Assembly: GCF_028737315.1 (NCBI RefSeq)
Contig: NZ_JAQZAO010000008.1
Coordinates: 62,001-126,000, forward strand
Direction of reading: 5' to 3'
Source of the DNA: Actinomycetospora lemnae
GTDB taxonomy: Bacteria; Actinomycetota; Actinomycetes; Mycobacteriales; Pseudonocardiaceae
DNA: 64,000 nucleotides
Shown here: positions 11,365 to 19,693 of the stretch, in pieces
Numbering within the stretch: the first letter of the stretch is position 1
How the letters are laid out: each line of letters begins with the position of its first letter
The notes under the pieces: generated by a model
The model's database searches: none
Told to the model about the DNA's origin: nothing
Seen by the model: only the letters and a program-made list of their open reading frames with translations
Position numbers and translations under genes: made by a program

Positions 11365-12489
11365 TTGTCCATCACGTGCCGGACGTCTCTCGTCCGTCAG
11401 GCCCCGGGCAAGTACGAGACGGCGACGGTCGAGGTCGACGACCCGCGTCAGGGCGAGATCCGGGTCAAGATGGTCGCGTCGGGTCTGTGCCACTCCGACG
11501 ACCACATCGCGACCGGTGACATCCCCGTCGGCACCTACCCCTTCGCCGGGGGCCACGAGGGTGGCGGGGTCGTGGAGTCGGTCGGCCCGAACACCCCGGG
11601 CTGGGAGGCCGGCGACAAGGTCGTCTTCTCCTTCCTCCCCGCCTGCGGCAAGTGCCGCTGGTGCGCCACCGGCCACTCGAACCTCTGCGACCTCGGCGCC
11701 GGCCTCCTCGCGGGCACCCGCTGGACCGACCCGTCGACCCGTCTGCACCTCGAGGACGGCAGCAACGTCGGCCAGATGTGCGGCATCTCGACCTTCTCCG
11801 AGTACACGACCGTCGCCGTCGACTCGGCGATCAAGGTCCCGCAGGACACCAAGCTCGAGGTCGCCTGCCTGCTCGGCTGCTCGGTGGGCACCGGCTGGGG
11901 CACCGCCGTCAACACCGGCGACGTGGCCCCCGGCGACACCGTGATCATCCAGGGCATCGGCGGCATCGGCGCCAACGCCGTCCAGGGCGCCGCGCACGCG
12001 GGCGCCGCCAACGTCATCGCCGTCGACCCGGTCGCGTTCAAGCGCGAGAAGGCCCTCGAGCTCGGCGCGACCCACGCGGTCGAGTCGATGGAGGAGGCCA
12101 CGGAGATCGCCAAGGGCTTCACCAACGGCCAGGGCGCCGACGTCGCGCTCGTGACCATCGGCATCACCAAGCCCGAGCACGTCGGCGAGGCGTTCGCCGC
12201 GATCCGCAAGCAGGGCACCGTCGTCGTCACCGGCCTCGGCGACATCACCGAGATCGGCGTGCCGATCCCGATCGGCGAGCTGACCCTGTTCGAGAAGAAG
12301 CTCAAGGGCTCGCTGTTCGGGTCGTCGAACCCGCACGCCGACATCCCGAAGATGCTCGACCTGTACAACCACGGGAAGCTCAAGCTGGACGAGCTCGTCA
12401 CCAAGCAGTACAAGCTCGACGAGGTCGCCCAGGGCTACGAGGACATGCACGCGGGCAAGAACATCCGCGGCGTCCTGATCTTCGACTGA
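11365..12489 (+). CDS. NDMA-dependent (mycofactocin-type) zinc alcohol dehydrogenase
   Basis: A 374-residue medium-chain zinc dehydrogenase oxidising primary alcohols or related substrates. It shows the catalytic zinc region GLCHSDDH, GGHEGGGVVESVG, the structural zinc cysteines CGKCRWCATGHSNLC, a Rossmann segment GIGGIGANAVQGAAHAG, and the family end signature NIRGVLIFD. Close resemblance to the N,N-dimethyl-4-nitrosoaniline-dependent group suggests a tightly bound nicotinamide cofactor and mycofactocin as electron acceptor; that link is family knowledge. The start is TTG at 11365 with GAGGAG 9 bases upstream. The moxR-like gene begins 14 bp after its stop. Confidence 0.9.
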   Translation: MSITCRTSLVRQAPGKYETATVEVDDPRQGEIRVKMVASGLCHSDDHIATGDIPVGTYPFAGGHEGGGVVESVGPNTPGWEAGDKVVFSFLPACGKCRWCATGHSNLCDLGAGLLAGTRWTDPSTRLHLEDGSNVGQMCGISTFSEYTTVAVDSAIKVPQDTKLEVACLLGCSVGTGWGTAVNTGDVAPGDTVIIQGIGGIGANAVQGAAHAGAANVIAVDPVAFKREKALELGATHAVESMEEATEIAKGFTNGQGADVALVTIGITKPEHVGEAFAAIRKQGTVVVTGLGDITEIGVPIPIGELTLFEKKLKGSLFGSSNPHADIPKMLDLYNHGKLKLDELVTKQYKLDEVAQGYEDMHAGKNIRGVLIFD

Positions 12490-12503
12490 GGTACACACAT
12501 CCC

Positions 12504-13529
12504 GTGACGAACGGTTCCGCGGCCCCGGTGTCCACCGAGCCCGAGGGCGCAGCTCCGCTGCGCTCCGTGCACCAGGACACCGGGGCCGCCCCCGGTCTGC
12601 CCACCGCCGGCCCCCTCCCGGTACGCGCGATGATCGACGCGTCCCGCGCCCGCGTCGTCGGGCGCGTGCGCGAGTCGGAGGTCATCGCCGCTGCGCTCGC
12701 CGCCGGGCGCAGCATCCTGCTGGAGGGGCCGCCGGGCACCGGCAAGACGACCCTGCTGCGCGCGCTCGCCGAGGGCGCCGGCGTCGGCCTCGAGCTCGTC
12801 GAGGGCAACGCCGAGCTGTCCCCGGCGCGCCTCGTCGGCCACCACGACCCCTCCCGCGTGCTGACCGAGGACTACCGGCCCGAGAACTTCGTGCCCGGCC
12901 CCCTGGTGCGCGCGCTGACCTCGGGGGCCCTGCTCTACGTCGAGGAGCTCAACCGCGTCCCCGAGGAGACGCTCAACGTGCTGCTCGGCGTGCTCTCCGA
13001 GCGACGCCTGCACGTGCCGCGCCTCGGGGTCGTCGACGCCGCGCCGAGCTTCCGGCTGGTCGCGGCGATGAACCCCTCGGACGCCGTCGGCACCGGGCGC
13101 ATCACCCCGGCGCTCTACGACCGCTCGTGCCGCGTCGGGTTCGCGCACCAGAGCGCCGACGAGGAGACCGCGATCGTGCGCCGGGACCACGGCGTGGTCG
13201 ACGCCGCGTTCGTCGAGCGGGCCGTGCGCGCCACGCGGGCGACGCGCGAGCACCGCGACCTGCGGCTGGGCTCGTCGGTGCGCGGTGCGCTCGACCTCGT
13301 CGCCGTCGCGGCGTCGCTGGCCGAGCTGCGCGACGTGCCGCTCGCGGGCCGGCTCGCCCCGGCCGCCGAGACGACGGGCACCGACGCCGCGCTGGCCGCG
13401 CTGTCCGGGCGCGTGCAGATGCTCGAGGGGTCGACGCGGACGGTCGAGGAGGTCGTCGCCGAGCTGTGGGCGGCGAGCGCCCCGGTCGACGAGCCCGGCG
13501 CCGAGGACGGTGACCCGGGAAAAGCCTGA
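12504..13529 (+). CDS. MoxR-family AAA+ ATPase
   Basis: A 341-residue AAA+ ATPase of the MoxR type, which usually acts as a chaperone on a VWA partner. It has Walker [10 protein letters not shown] (near residue 76), Walker B ALLYVEELNR, sensor-1 AAMNPSD and a C-terminal lid. The first 40 residues are low-complexity and contain an 18-bp minirepeat (12551-12568). The GTG at 12504 is assumed; the ATG at 12629 would remove the variable N-terminus and leave the ATPase domain intact. A VWA gene follows 59 bp downstream, and together they form a classic MoxR/VWA pair. Confidence 0.88.
   Translation: MTNGSAAPVSTEPEGAAPLRSVHQDTGAAPGLPTAGPLPVRAMIDASRARVVGRVRESEVIAAALAAGRSILLEGPPGTGKTTLLRALAEGAGVGLELVEGNAELSPARLVGHHDPSRVLTEDYRPENFVPGPLVRALTSGALLYVEELNRVPEETLNVLLGVLSERRLHVPRLGVVDAAPSFRLVAAMNPSDAVGTGRITPALYDRSCRVGFAHQSADEETAIVRRDHGVVDAAFVERAVRATRATREHRDLRLGSSVRGALDLVAVAASLAELRDVPLAGRLAPAAETTGTDAALAALSGRVQMLEGSTRTVEEVVAELWAASAPVDEPGAEDGDPGKA
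12551..12568. repeat. 18-bp minirepeat inside the moxR-like gene
   Basis: AGCTCCGCTGCGCTCCGT is found here and exactly again at 24817-24834. Its first 14 bases recur at 54326-54339. Each copy is in a variable, non-domain part of a coding region. Confidence 0.7.
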
Positions 13530-13588
13530 GCCCCGACGGGTCGCCGCCCCCGCCGGGGTCGGGACGCTCGCCCGGGGCCCCGCCGCGC

Positions 13589-14518
13589 GTGGTCACCGAC
13601 CCCAAGGAGGTCGAGCAGCTCCTGCGCGACCAGGCCCGGCGCACCGAGACGCGCGCCGACCTGCAGCGACGTCACGACGACCTCGAGCAGGTCACCCCGA
13701 CGGTCGGGGTGCTGGACGAGGCCGCCGTGTCGGGCGCCTACGAGGAGGACCCGGACGCGACCGTCGACCTCCTCGCCGACCTCGCCCGCGCCACCGATCC
13801 CGCCCTGCGCGCGGCGGCCCGGAGGCTCGCGGTGCGCCTGCTCGTGCCGCCGGCGCGCGCGGGCGAGACCGAGCGGCGGGGCTCGAGCCGGCTCGCGACC
13901 GTCGCCGGCGACGGCCTCGACCTGGACCTCGACGCCACCCTCGAGCGCTCCCTCGAGCACCGCCCGATCCGCGCCGAGGACCTCCGCTGGCGCGGCTGGC
14001 GCTCCCCGGGGCGGGCGATCGTGCTGCTCGTCGACGCGTCGGGGTCGGTGGCCGGCAAGCCGCTCACCACCGCCGTGACGACGGCCGGCGCCCTCGCCGC
14101 GGGGCTGCGCACCGACGACGAGCTCGCGGTCGTGGCGTTCTGGTCGCGGGCGGTGCTCCTGCGCCACCTGCACTCCCCCGCGCCGGCGTCGCAGGTGCTC
14201 GACTCGCTGCTCGACCTGCGCGGCGGGTCCACCACCGACCTCGCCCTCGGCCTGCGCACCGCGCTCGCCCAGGCCACGGCGGCCCGGGTGCCGCACGCCG
14301 ACGTCATCGTCCTCACCGACGGGGCGTGGAACGAGGGCGAGGACCCGGCACCCGTCGCCGGCGCGTCAGGGCCCGCGCGCGTGCACACGCTCGTGACGGT
14401 CGACGACGACGAGGCCCGGATCTCCTGCGCGCGCCTCGCCGCGGCCGGGGGCGGGCGGTCGGTGCCGCTGTTCAAGCCTTCCGACGCCCCGGCCGCCGTG
14501 CGGGCGGTGCTGCGGTAG
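13589..14518 (+). CDS. VWA-domain protein paired with MoxR
   Basis: A 309-residue protein whose C-terminal half is a von Willebrand factor A domain with a complete metal-binding MIDAS site: LLVDASGSVAG (near residue 150), the threonine in GGSTTDLALGL, and TDGAWNEGE. The N-terminal half is helical and charged (about residues 5-100) and unassigned. No signal peptide or membrane segment is visible, so it is probably cytoplasmic. In this family the VWA protein binds the MoxR ATPase and a target complex, often a metalloenzyme. The adjacent alcohol dehydrogenase is a possible client by position only. Confidence 0.85.
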   Translation: MVTDPKEVEQLLRDQARRTETRADLQRRHDDLEQVTPTVGVLDEAAVSGAYEEDPDATVDLLADLARATDPALRAAARRLAVRLLVPPARAGETERRGSSRLATVAGDGLDLDLDATLERSLEHRPIRAEDLRWRGWRSPGRAIVLLVDASGSVAGKPLTTAVTTAGALAAGLRTDDELAVVAFWSRAVLLRHLHSPAPASQVLDSLLDLRGGSTTDLALGLRTALAQATAARVPHADVIVLTDGAWNEGEDPAPVAGASGPARVHTLVTVDDDEARISCARLAAAGGGRSVPLFKPSDAPAAVRAVLR

Positions 14519-14552
14519 AGCCTGCTGCTCGCCGCGGGGCGGACTCTTCGTG

Positions 14553-14581
14553 GTGGATGCTTCGGCTTTCGAAGCATCCAC
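14553..14581. terminator. bidirectional stem-loop terminator
   Basis: Perfect 12-bp stem GTGGATGCTTCG / CGAAGCATCCAC with a 5-base loop, between the convergent VWA and EspG genes. No U-tract follows, as is usual in high-GC actinomycetes. Confidence 0.75.
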
Positions 14582-14654
14582 GGTGGGGCCACCTCCCGAC
14601 CCGACCCACCGCCGCAGATCACCCGACACTTCGGGCGCCGCGACGGCCGACGCC

Positions 14655-15476
14655 CTACGCGGAGCCGCGACGCCGCGCGACATCCGTGGCGTGGCCGTCG
14701 AGCAGGGCCGCGAGCTCGTGGCGCAGGCGCGACCGGTCGATCGGGTGGACGAGGACCCGGCGCCCCGTGCCGTCGAGGCCCCACGCGACGCGCCCGACCT
14801 CGGTGTCGAGCACGGTGACGGTGCGCGGGCCGCGCCGCGGCACGCCGTCGGCGTCGCGAGCGGTCACCCCGAAGGTCATCGCGCGGTCCGGGGTGCGCGC
14901 CCACATCGCCCGCAGGCGCTCGACGTGGTGCGCGGACGCGCCGGCGCGCCGGACCCGGCGGCAGCGGTCGCCGAGGGTCAGGCCCCGGCCGAACAGGGCG
15001 TCGGCGGGCAGCGACATCGGCACCCCGGGCGCGGCGCGCACGTCGGGGAGGCGGGCGAGGAGGGCACCGGCGAGGTCGTGGGGGTCGACGGTCTCGAGGA
15101 GCAGGCCCTCGGTGTCGAGACGGGCGACGACGCCGAGCGTCCCGCGGGCGGCCGCGAGCGTCGGCTGGGGCGCGCGCCTGTCGGCGAGCACGACGACGTC
15201 GAGCTCGCAGGCCGGGCGCGCGAGGACCCCGAGGGCGTCGGCCAGGCCCGGGTCGGGCGCACCGCGGTCGTCGAGCAGCCCCTGCGCGGCGAGGCCTCGC
15301 CAAGCCGCGGCGTCGAGGGCGTCGCGCTCGGCGTAGGTGCGGCCGTGGTCGAGGACGTGCAGGGCGGCCGGGCGCGCGTCGAACCCGAGGTGGCGCCAGA
15401 GCGCGACGTACTGACCCACGTCGAGCCGGGCGCCCGCGAACCGCGAGCCCAGCGTCATCGGCAGGACGCCCCTCAC
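14655..15476 (-). CDS. EspG-family ESX secretion chaperone
   Basis: A 273-residue protein resembling EspG, the cytosolic chaperone that holds PE/PPE substrates for type VII (ESX) secretion. Family-like features are the N-terminal segment LDVGQYVALWRHLGFDARPAAL, the central strand-rich core, and the helical C-terminal stretch TLGDRCRRVRRAGASAHHVERL. No membrane segment is seen. It overlaps the upstream PPE gene by four bases (GTGA), which strongly suggests chaperone-substrate pairing. An in-frame ATG at 15458 is an alternative start. No ESX core gene (eccB-E, mycP, esxAB) is in the window. Confidence 0.78.
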   Translation of the reverse strand: MRGVLPMTLGSRFAGARLDVGQYVALWRHLGFDARPAALHVLDHGRTYAERDALDAAAWRGLAAQGLLDDRGAPDPGLADALGVLARPACELDVVVLADRRAPQPTLAAARGTLGVVARLDTEGLLLETVDPHDLAGALLARLPDVRAAPGVPMSLPADALFGRGLTLGDRCRRVRRAGASAHHVERLRAMWARTPDRAMTFGVTARDADGVPRRGPRTVTVLDTEVGRVAWGLDGTGRRVLVHPIDRSRLRHELAALLDGHATDVARRRGSA

Positions 15477-17152
15477 TCGCCGATCACCGGAGGCGTGGTG
15501 GCGGGGAGCGCGCCGGCGATGGCGTCCGGGTCGTCCTCGGAGAGGTAGTCGGGCCGGCGTCGCTGACCGTCGCCGCCCTGCCCACCGACGACGCCCGCCG
15601 GCGGGATCATCGGCACCGCGCCGCCGCGACCTTCGGCCGCGGCCGCCCCGGCCGTACGGGCGACGGCGGCCTCCGCGGCTGCCCCGCCACCGGCGCCGAC
15701 CCGCGCGCCCGGTCCCGGCTCGCCGCCCCCGGCGCCGCCGCCCACCCCGCCGGCTCCACCACCCGAGCCGCCGAGACCTCCCCCGAGCCCACCGCCGGGG
15801 CCACCGCCCAGACCTCCCCCGGGACCACGGCCGGACCCCCCGCCCGCTCCACCGCCCAGGCTGCCGGCGCCGCGGCCGCCGGGCGCCTCGCCGGCGCCGA
15901 CCGCCGTACCCGGTCGCGGACCGCCGACCCCGCCCGAGCCCCCGACCCCGCCCGACCCCGCAGCTCCGCCCGACCCCGGCACGCCGGCGCCCGGCGCGCC
16001 GCTCGTCCCCGGGAGACCGTTCGCACCCGGGACCACGCCCGATCCACCGGGGCGCCCGGCGCCCGTCTCGCCCGGCGTCCCCGGCAGACCCGGCACGCGA
16101 CCGGCGCCCGTCGACCCCGGCGCGCCCGGCCCGCGCCCGGCACCCGTCGGCCCCGGGACGGCGCCCGGCGTCGCCCCGGGCCGTGCCCCCGGCGGCACGC
16201 GTCCCGCGCCCCCGGCACCACCGCCCGGCACGGCACCCCCGGGCGGCACCACGCCACCCCCGGCCCCTGCGCCACCCGTTCCCGCGCCGCCGGGACCAGC
16301 ACCGCCGGGACCAGCACCGCCGGGACCAGCACCGCCCGGCACGCCGGCCGAGCCGGCGCCGCCGGTCGCGGGGCTCCCCGGCGCGCTCGGGCTGCCGGGC
16401 ACGCCGGTCGTCGTCGCGCCGGGAGGCACGCCCCCGGCCCCCGCACCCGCCCCACCACCGGCCCCGCCGGCCCCGACGGGAACGCCGAACACGCCCTCCG
16501 CGCTGGCCGCGACCGGCGGCGCGGGCGGCAGCCCGGCCGGCGTCACACCGGTGCCCTGCGGTCCTGCGAACTGGGGCAGCGTCGCCATCGAGCCGCCGCT
16601 CGCGCCCTGGTACTCCTCCATCGCCTGTTGGGCCCGGCGCTCGGCGATCTGCTGCTGGGCGATCTGCGCGAGCGCGTCGGCGCCCCCGAGGGGCACCGAG
16701 AGCGGGGAGGCGATCCCGACGTCGGGCACCGTGCCGAACAGGGTCGAGCCCTCGAGGTAGCCGTCGACCCCGGCCTCCCAGGCCGACCCGAACTCGGGGC
16801 GTTCCTTGCCCGCCAGGACCTCGCGCTGGGCGACCTCGAGGTGCGCCCCCTGCTGGTCACCGATGCCCCGCACCGCCGTGGCGAGTCCCCGCGCCTGGTC
16901 GACCCACGGCCGCAGCGGCTCCACGCGCTCCTGCGCGGACGACGCCGAGTCCCCCGTCCACGCGACGCCGAGCGTGGTGTTGGCGCGGCCGACGGCGTCG
17001 GTGACCGCGACCATCCGGTCGGCCAGCTCGTGCCAGCGCGCGCCCGCGTCGTGGAAACCGGGTGAGCCGGGGCCCGTGCTCAGGGCGTCCCAGATCGCCT
17101 GGTGCGGCACGCCGTACCAGTTGGTCTGGAACGGTGGGTCGGACTGGGCCAC
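15473..17152 (-). CDS. PPE-domain (WXG-type) protein with Gly/Pro-rich tail
   Basis: A 559-residue putative ESX substrate. Residues 1-190 form a helical PPE/WXG-like domain with the turn AWTGDSASSAQ near residue 66. Residues about 210-530 are collagen-like and dominated by Gly, Pro and Ala (runs of GPGGA, GAGG and GGG), ending in a short acidic segment. The tail is probably extended or disordered outside the cell. The GTG start has a strong GGAGGTGA. The low-complexity DNA includes an exact 3 x 15-bp tandem repeat at 16291-16335. Co-translation with the EspG gene supports secretion. Confidence 0.75.
   Translation of the reverse strand: MAQSDPPFQTNWYGVPHQAIWDALSTGPGSPGFHDAGARWHELADRMVAVTDAVGRANTTLGVAWTGDSASSAQERVEPLRPWVDQARGLATAVRGIGDQQGAHLEVAQREVLAGKERPEFGSAWEAGVDGYLEGSTLFGTVPDVGIASPLSVPLGGADALAQIAQQQIAERRAQQAMEEYQGASGGSMATLPQFAGPQGTGVTPAGLPPAPPVAASAEGVFGVPVGAGGAGGGAGAGAGGVPPGATTTGVPGSPSAPGSPATGGAGSAGVPGGAGPGGAGPGGAGPGGAGTGGAGAGGGVVPPGGAVPGGGAGGAGRVPPGARPGATPGAVPGPTGAGRGPGAPGSTGAGRVPGLPGTPGETGAGRPGGSGVVPGANGLPGTSGAPGAGVPGSGGAAGSGGVGGSGGVGGPRPGTAVGAGEAPGGRGAGSLGGGAGGGSGRGPGGGLGGGPGGGLGGGLGGSGGGAGGVGGGAGGGEPGPGARVGAGGGAAAEAAVARTAGAAAAEGRGGAVPMIPPAGVVGGQGGDGQRRRPDYLSEDDPDAIAGALPATTPPVIGE
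16291..16335. repeat. three exact 15-bp tandem repeats
   Basis: The unit CGGGACCAGCACCGC occurs three times head to tail inside the PPE-protein gene and encodes GPGGA steps of the collagen-like tail. Slippage could vary the tail length between strains. Confidence 0.9.
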
Positions 17153-17215
17153 CGGTCACCTCCTCGCGGCGATCGTAGGAAGACGCCGCGCGGCGTGGGT
17201 GCCGTTCCGCAGAAC

Positions 17216-17680
17216 TCAGGCAGGCCGCAGCATCGCCGTCGCGACGGCCGCGAGACCCTCGCCGCGCCCGGTGAGCCCCAGCCCGTCGGACGTCGTCCCC
17301 GAGACGGCGACCGGACCGCCGAGCGCCGCGGACAGCGCCGCCTGCGCCTCATCGCGGCGCGTGCCGATCTTCGGGGCGTTGCCGATCACCTGGACCGCGG
17401 CGTTGCCCAGCACCCAGCCCTCCGCGCCGACCAGCGCGCGGACCTCCTCCAGCAGCCGCACCCCGGACGCGCCGGCCCACTCCGGGCGGCCCGTGCCGAA
17501 CACCGCACCGAGGTCCCCGAGCCCGGCGGCCGAGAGCACCGCGTCGCACAGCGCGTGCGCGGCGACGTCGCCGTCGGAGTGCCCCGCGCAGCCGTCGACG
17601 CCCTCCCAGTACAGCCCGGCCACCCAGCACGGCACGCCGGGACTCACCGGGTGCACGTCGGTGCCGATGCCGACCCTCAC
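17216..17680 (-). CDS. ispF: 2-C-methyl-D-erythritol 2,4-cyclodiphosphate synthase
   Basis: A 154-residue IspF, the MEP-pathway enzyme that cyclises CDP-methylerythritol phosphate with loss of CMP. The sequence has the metal-binding GTDVHPV at the start, [19 protein letters not shown], and the CDP-binding end motif [20 protein letters not shown]. Length is standard. It starts on a GTGA shared with the ispD stop, as in the conserved actinobacterial carD-ispD-ispF operon. Confidence 0.95.
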   Translation of the reverse strand: MRVGIGTDVHPVSPGVPCWVAGLYWEGVDGCAGHSDGDVAAHALCDAVLSAAGLGDLGAVFGTGRPEWAGASGVRLLEEVRALVGAEGWVLGNAAVQVIGNAPKIGTRRDEAQAALSAALGGPVAVSGTTSDGLGLTGRGEGLAAVATAMLRPA

Positions 17681-18381
17681 GAGGGCGAACCCGTCGCGAC
17701 CGTGCCCACCAACGCCTCCGCCATCGCGAGGTCCAGCGGCGTCGTCACCTTGAACGCCCGCGGGTCGCCGGGCACCGTGACGACGCCCACCCCGAGGTCC
17801 TCGGCGAGGCCGGCGTCGTCGGTGGCGACGACCGGCCCGCCCGCCGCGCGCTGCTCGCCCGCGCGGGCGTGGGCGGCGCGCAGCGTCGCCCGGTCGAAGC
17901 CCTGGGGCGTCTGGACGGCGGCGAGCCCGGTGCGGTCGACGAGGCCGGTGACGACGCCCGCCCGGTCGGTGCGTCGCAGGGTGTCGGCGACGGCGGTGAC
18001 CGGTACCACCGCGCGGTGCCCGGCGCGCACGGCGTCGACGACGGCGCGCACCACCTCGGGCGGGCACAGGCACCGGGCGGCGTCGTGCACGAGCACCACG
18101 TCGGCGTCGACGGGCAGGGCCTCGAGACCCGCGGCCACGGAACCGACGCGGTCGTCGGCGCCGGGCACCACGACGGCTCGCCGCGACCCGAGCGCCGCGC
18201 GCATCGCGTCCTCGTCGCCGGGCGGGGCGACGACGACGACCGTCTGCACCCCGCCCTCGACGAGCCCGTCGACCGCGCGCGCCACCAACGTCAGACCACC
18301 CACGACCGCGAGCGCCTTCGGCCGGCCGAGACCGAGCCGTTCACCGCGTCCCGCCGCCGGCACGATCGCCGCGACGGTCAC
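17677..18381 (-). CDS. ispD: 2-C-methyl-D-erythritol 4-phosphate cytidylyltransferase
   Basis: A 234-residue nucleotidyltransferase of the MEP isoprenoid pathway, transferring CMP to methylerythritol phosphate. The N-terminal CTP-binding loop is [17 protein letters not shown]. Further family elements are [24 protein letters not shown] and the C-terminal [19 protein letters not shown]. It lies 19 bp after carD and overlaps ispF by four bases, so the three genes are one transcript. Confidence 0.95.
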   Translation of the reverse strand: MTVAAIVPAAGRGERLGLGRPKALAVVGGLTLVARAVDGLVEGGVQTVVVVAPPGDEDAMRAALGSRRAVVVPGADDRVGSVAAGLEALPVDADVVLVHDAARCLCPPEVVRAVVDAVRAGHRAVVPVTAVADTLRRTDRAGVVTGLVDRTGLAAVQTPQGFDRATLRAAHARAGEQRAAGGPVVATDDAGLAEDLGVGVVTVPGDPRAFKVTTPLDLAMAEALVGTVATGSPS

Positions 18382-18400
18382 CGCCCCGGGACGCCCGTCG

Positions 18401-18883
18401 TCAGGAGGCCAGGACCTGGTCGAGCAGCGACTCGGCGGCCACCTCGTCGGTGCCCTCCGCCAGCGCCAGCTCGCTGACCAGGATCTGGCGTGCCTTCGCC
18501 AGCATCCGCTTCTCGCCCGCGGACAGGCCGCGGTCCTTCTCGCGGCGCCACAGGTCGCGCACGACCTCGGCGACCTTGTTCACGTCACCCGACGCGAGCT
18601 TCTCGAGGTTCGCCTTGTACCGGCGCGACCAGTTGGTCGGCTCCTCGGTGTGCGGCGCACGCAGCACCTCGAACACCCGGTCCAGACCCTCCTGGCCCAC
18701 GACGTCGCGGACACCGACGATCTCGGCGTTGTCCGCGGGGACCCGGACGGTCAGGTCGCCCTGGGCAACCTTGAGGACGAGGTACTTCTTCTCCTCGCCC
18801 TTGATCGTCCTGGTCTCGATGGCCTCGATGAGTGCGGCACCGTGGTGCGGGTAGACGACGGTCTCGCCGACCTTGAAAACCAT
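18401..18883 (-). CDS. carD: CarD/CdnL RNA polymerase-binding regulator
   Basis: A 160-residue global transcription regulator that binds the RNA polymerase beta subunit and stabilises open complexes, notably at rRNA promoters. The N-terminal Tudor-like RNAP-interacting domain ([20 protein letters not shown]) and the helical C-terminal DNA-binding domain with the conserved Trp ([13 protein letters not shown]) are intact. The ATG start is preceded by AAAGGGG. It is divergent from the lpqE-like gene, as in mycobacteria. Confidence 0.95.
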   Translation of the reverse strand: MVFKVGETVVYPHHGAALIEAIETRTIKGEEKKYLVLKVAQGDLTVRVPADNAEIVGVRDVVGQEGLDRVFEVLRAPHTEEPTNWSRRYKANLEKLASGDVNKVAEVVRDLWRREKDRGLSAGEKRMLAKARQILVSELALAEGTDEVAAESLLDQVLAS

Positions 18884-19101
18884 GTGTCCCGAGCCCCTTT
18901 CGCTGCATCCAGATTAACACGTCCGACGCACGGGCATTGCAGGGGATTGCGCCGTCTTCGCAGGTCAGGGACTTGACAACTCGGCGGGGGCCGTGCATGT
19001 CCAGGTCACGGCCCGCGCCCGGACGGCCGGGGCGCGGCGCGGGTACTAGGGTGTCGCTCGCCGTCTGGAGACCGCCCCCACCCGAGAGGACACCCGGACC
19101 C

Positions 19102-19644
19102 ATGAGCCGCCGCCCGCGCGGGCCCCGACCCGGGCTCGTCGTCGCGACCCTGCTCACCGCGGCGCTGGCGCTCGCCGGGTGCAGCGCCGGGGCCGTCACC
19201 CAGACCGACACGATCGTCTCCCAGGCCGCCGGTGCGCGCGGCCAGGTGGGGGACATCGTGCTCCAGGACGTCTCCCTCGACGCCGGCCCGGCCGAGTCCG
19301 TGCCGGCGGGCGGCGAGATCTTCGTCCGCGGCACGATCATCAACCAGGGTCCGACGGCTGACCGCCTGGTGTCGGTGTCGACGCCGTACGCGGTCGGCGC
19401 CCGCCCCGAGGGCCAGCTCGCGATCCCCGCCGAGAACGCCGTCCGGATGGTCGGTGCCGAGCCGGTCCCGGTCGGCCCCGGCAGCATCGACGCCCGCGTG
19501 GCCGGCGCGATGCGGGTGGCGCTCACGGGCGTGACCCAGCAGCTGCGCCCGGGCCCGACCTACGCGGTCACCTTCACCTTCGAGCGCGCCGGGGCCGTCA
19601 CCGTGCCGACGATCGTCGTCGGCGTCGGCCCGTCCGTGGGCTGA
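19102..19644 (+). CDS. LpqE-like lipoprotein
   Basis: A 180-residue predicted lipoprotein: positively charged start, hydrophobic core LVVATLLTAALALAGC with a lipobox ending in Cys, then a beta-rich domain (QVGDIVLQDVSLDAG, GEIFVRGTIINQGPTADRLVSVSTP). This domain resembles the PCu(A)C-like fold seen in mycobacterial LpqE, although no copper ligand set is clear. The ATG at 19102 is preceded by GAGAGGA. Position between carD and radA is the same as lpqE (Rv3584). Role unknown; it may be a metal or envelope accessory protein. Confidence 0.8.
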   Translation: MSRRPRGPRPGLVVATLLTAALALAGCSAGAVTQTDTIVSQAAGARGQVGDIVLQDVSLDAGPAESVPAGGEIFVRGTIINQGPTADRLVSVSTPYAVGARPEGQLAIPAENAVRMVGAEPVPVGPGSIDARVAGAMRVALTGVTQQLRPGPTYAVTFTFERAGAVTVPTIVVGVGPSVG

Positions 19645-19693
19645 CACCCGCGCGCCGTCCGGCGCTGTCGGGGCCCCGTCCTACGGTGCGCTC

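Noticed and set aside
16291-16335. Possible CRISPR-like repeats
   Set aside because: The 15-bp units are contiguous with no spacers and stay in the reading frame of a Gly-rich protein.
18937-19101. Longer N-terminus for the LpqE-like lipoprotein
   Set aside because: Upstream in-frame starts would place the signal peptide about 70 residues inside the protein; the ATG at 19102 has a ribosome site and correct signal layout.
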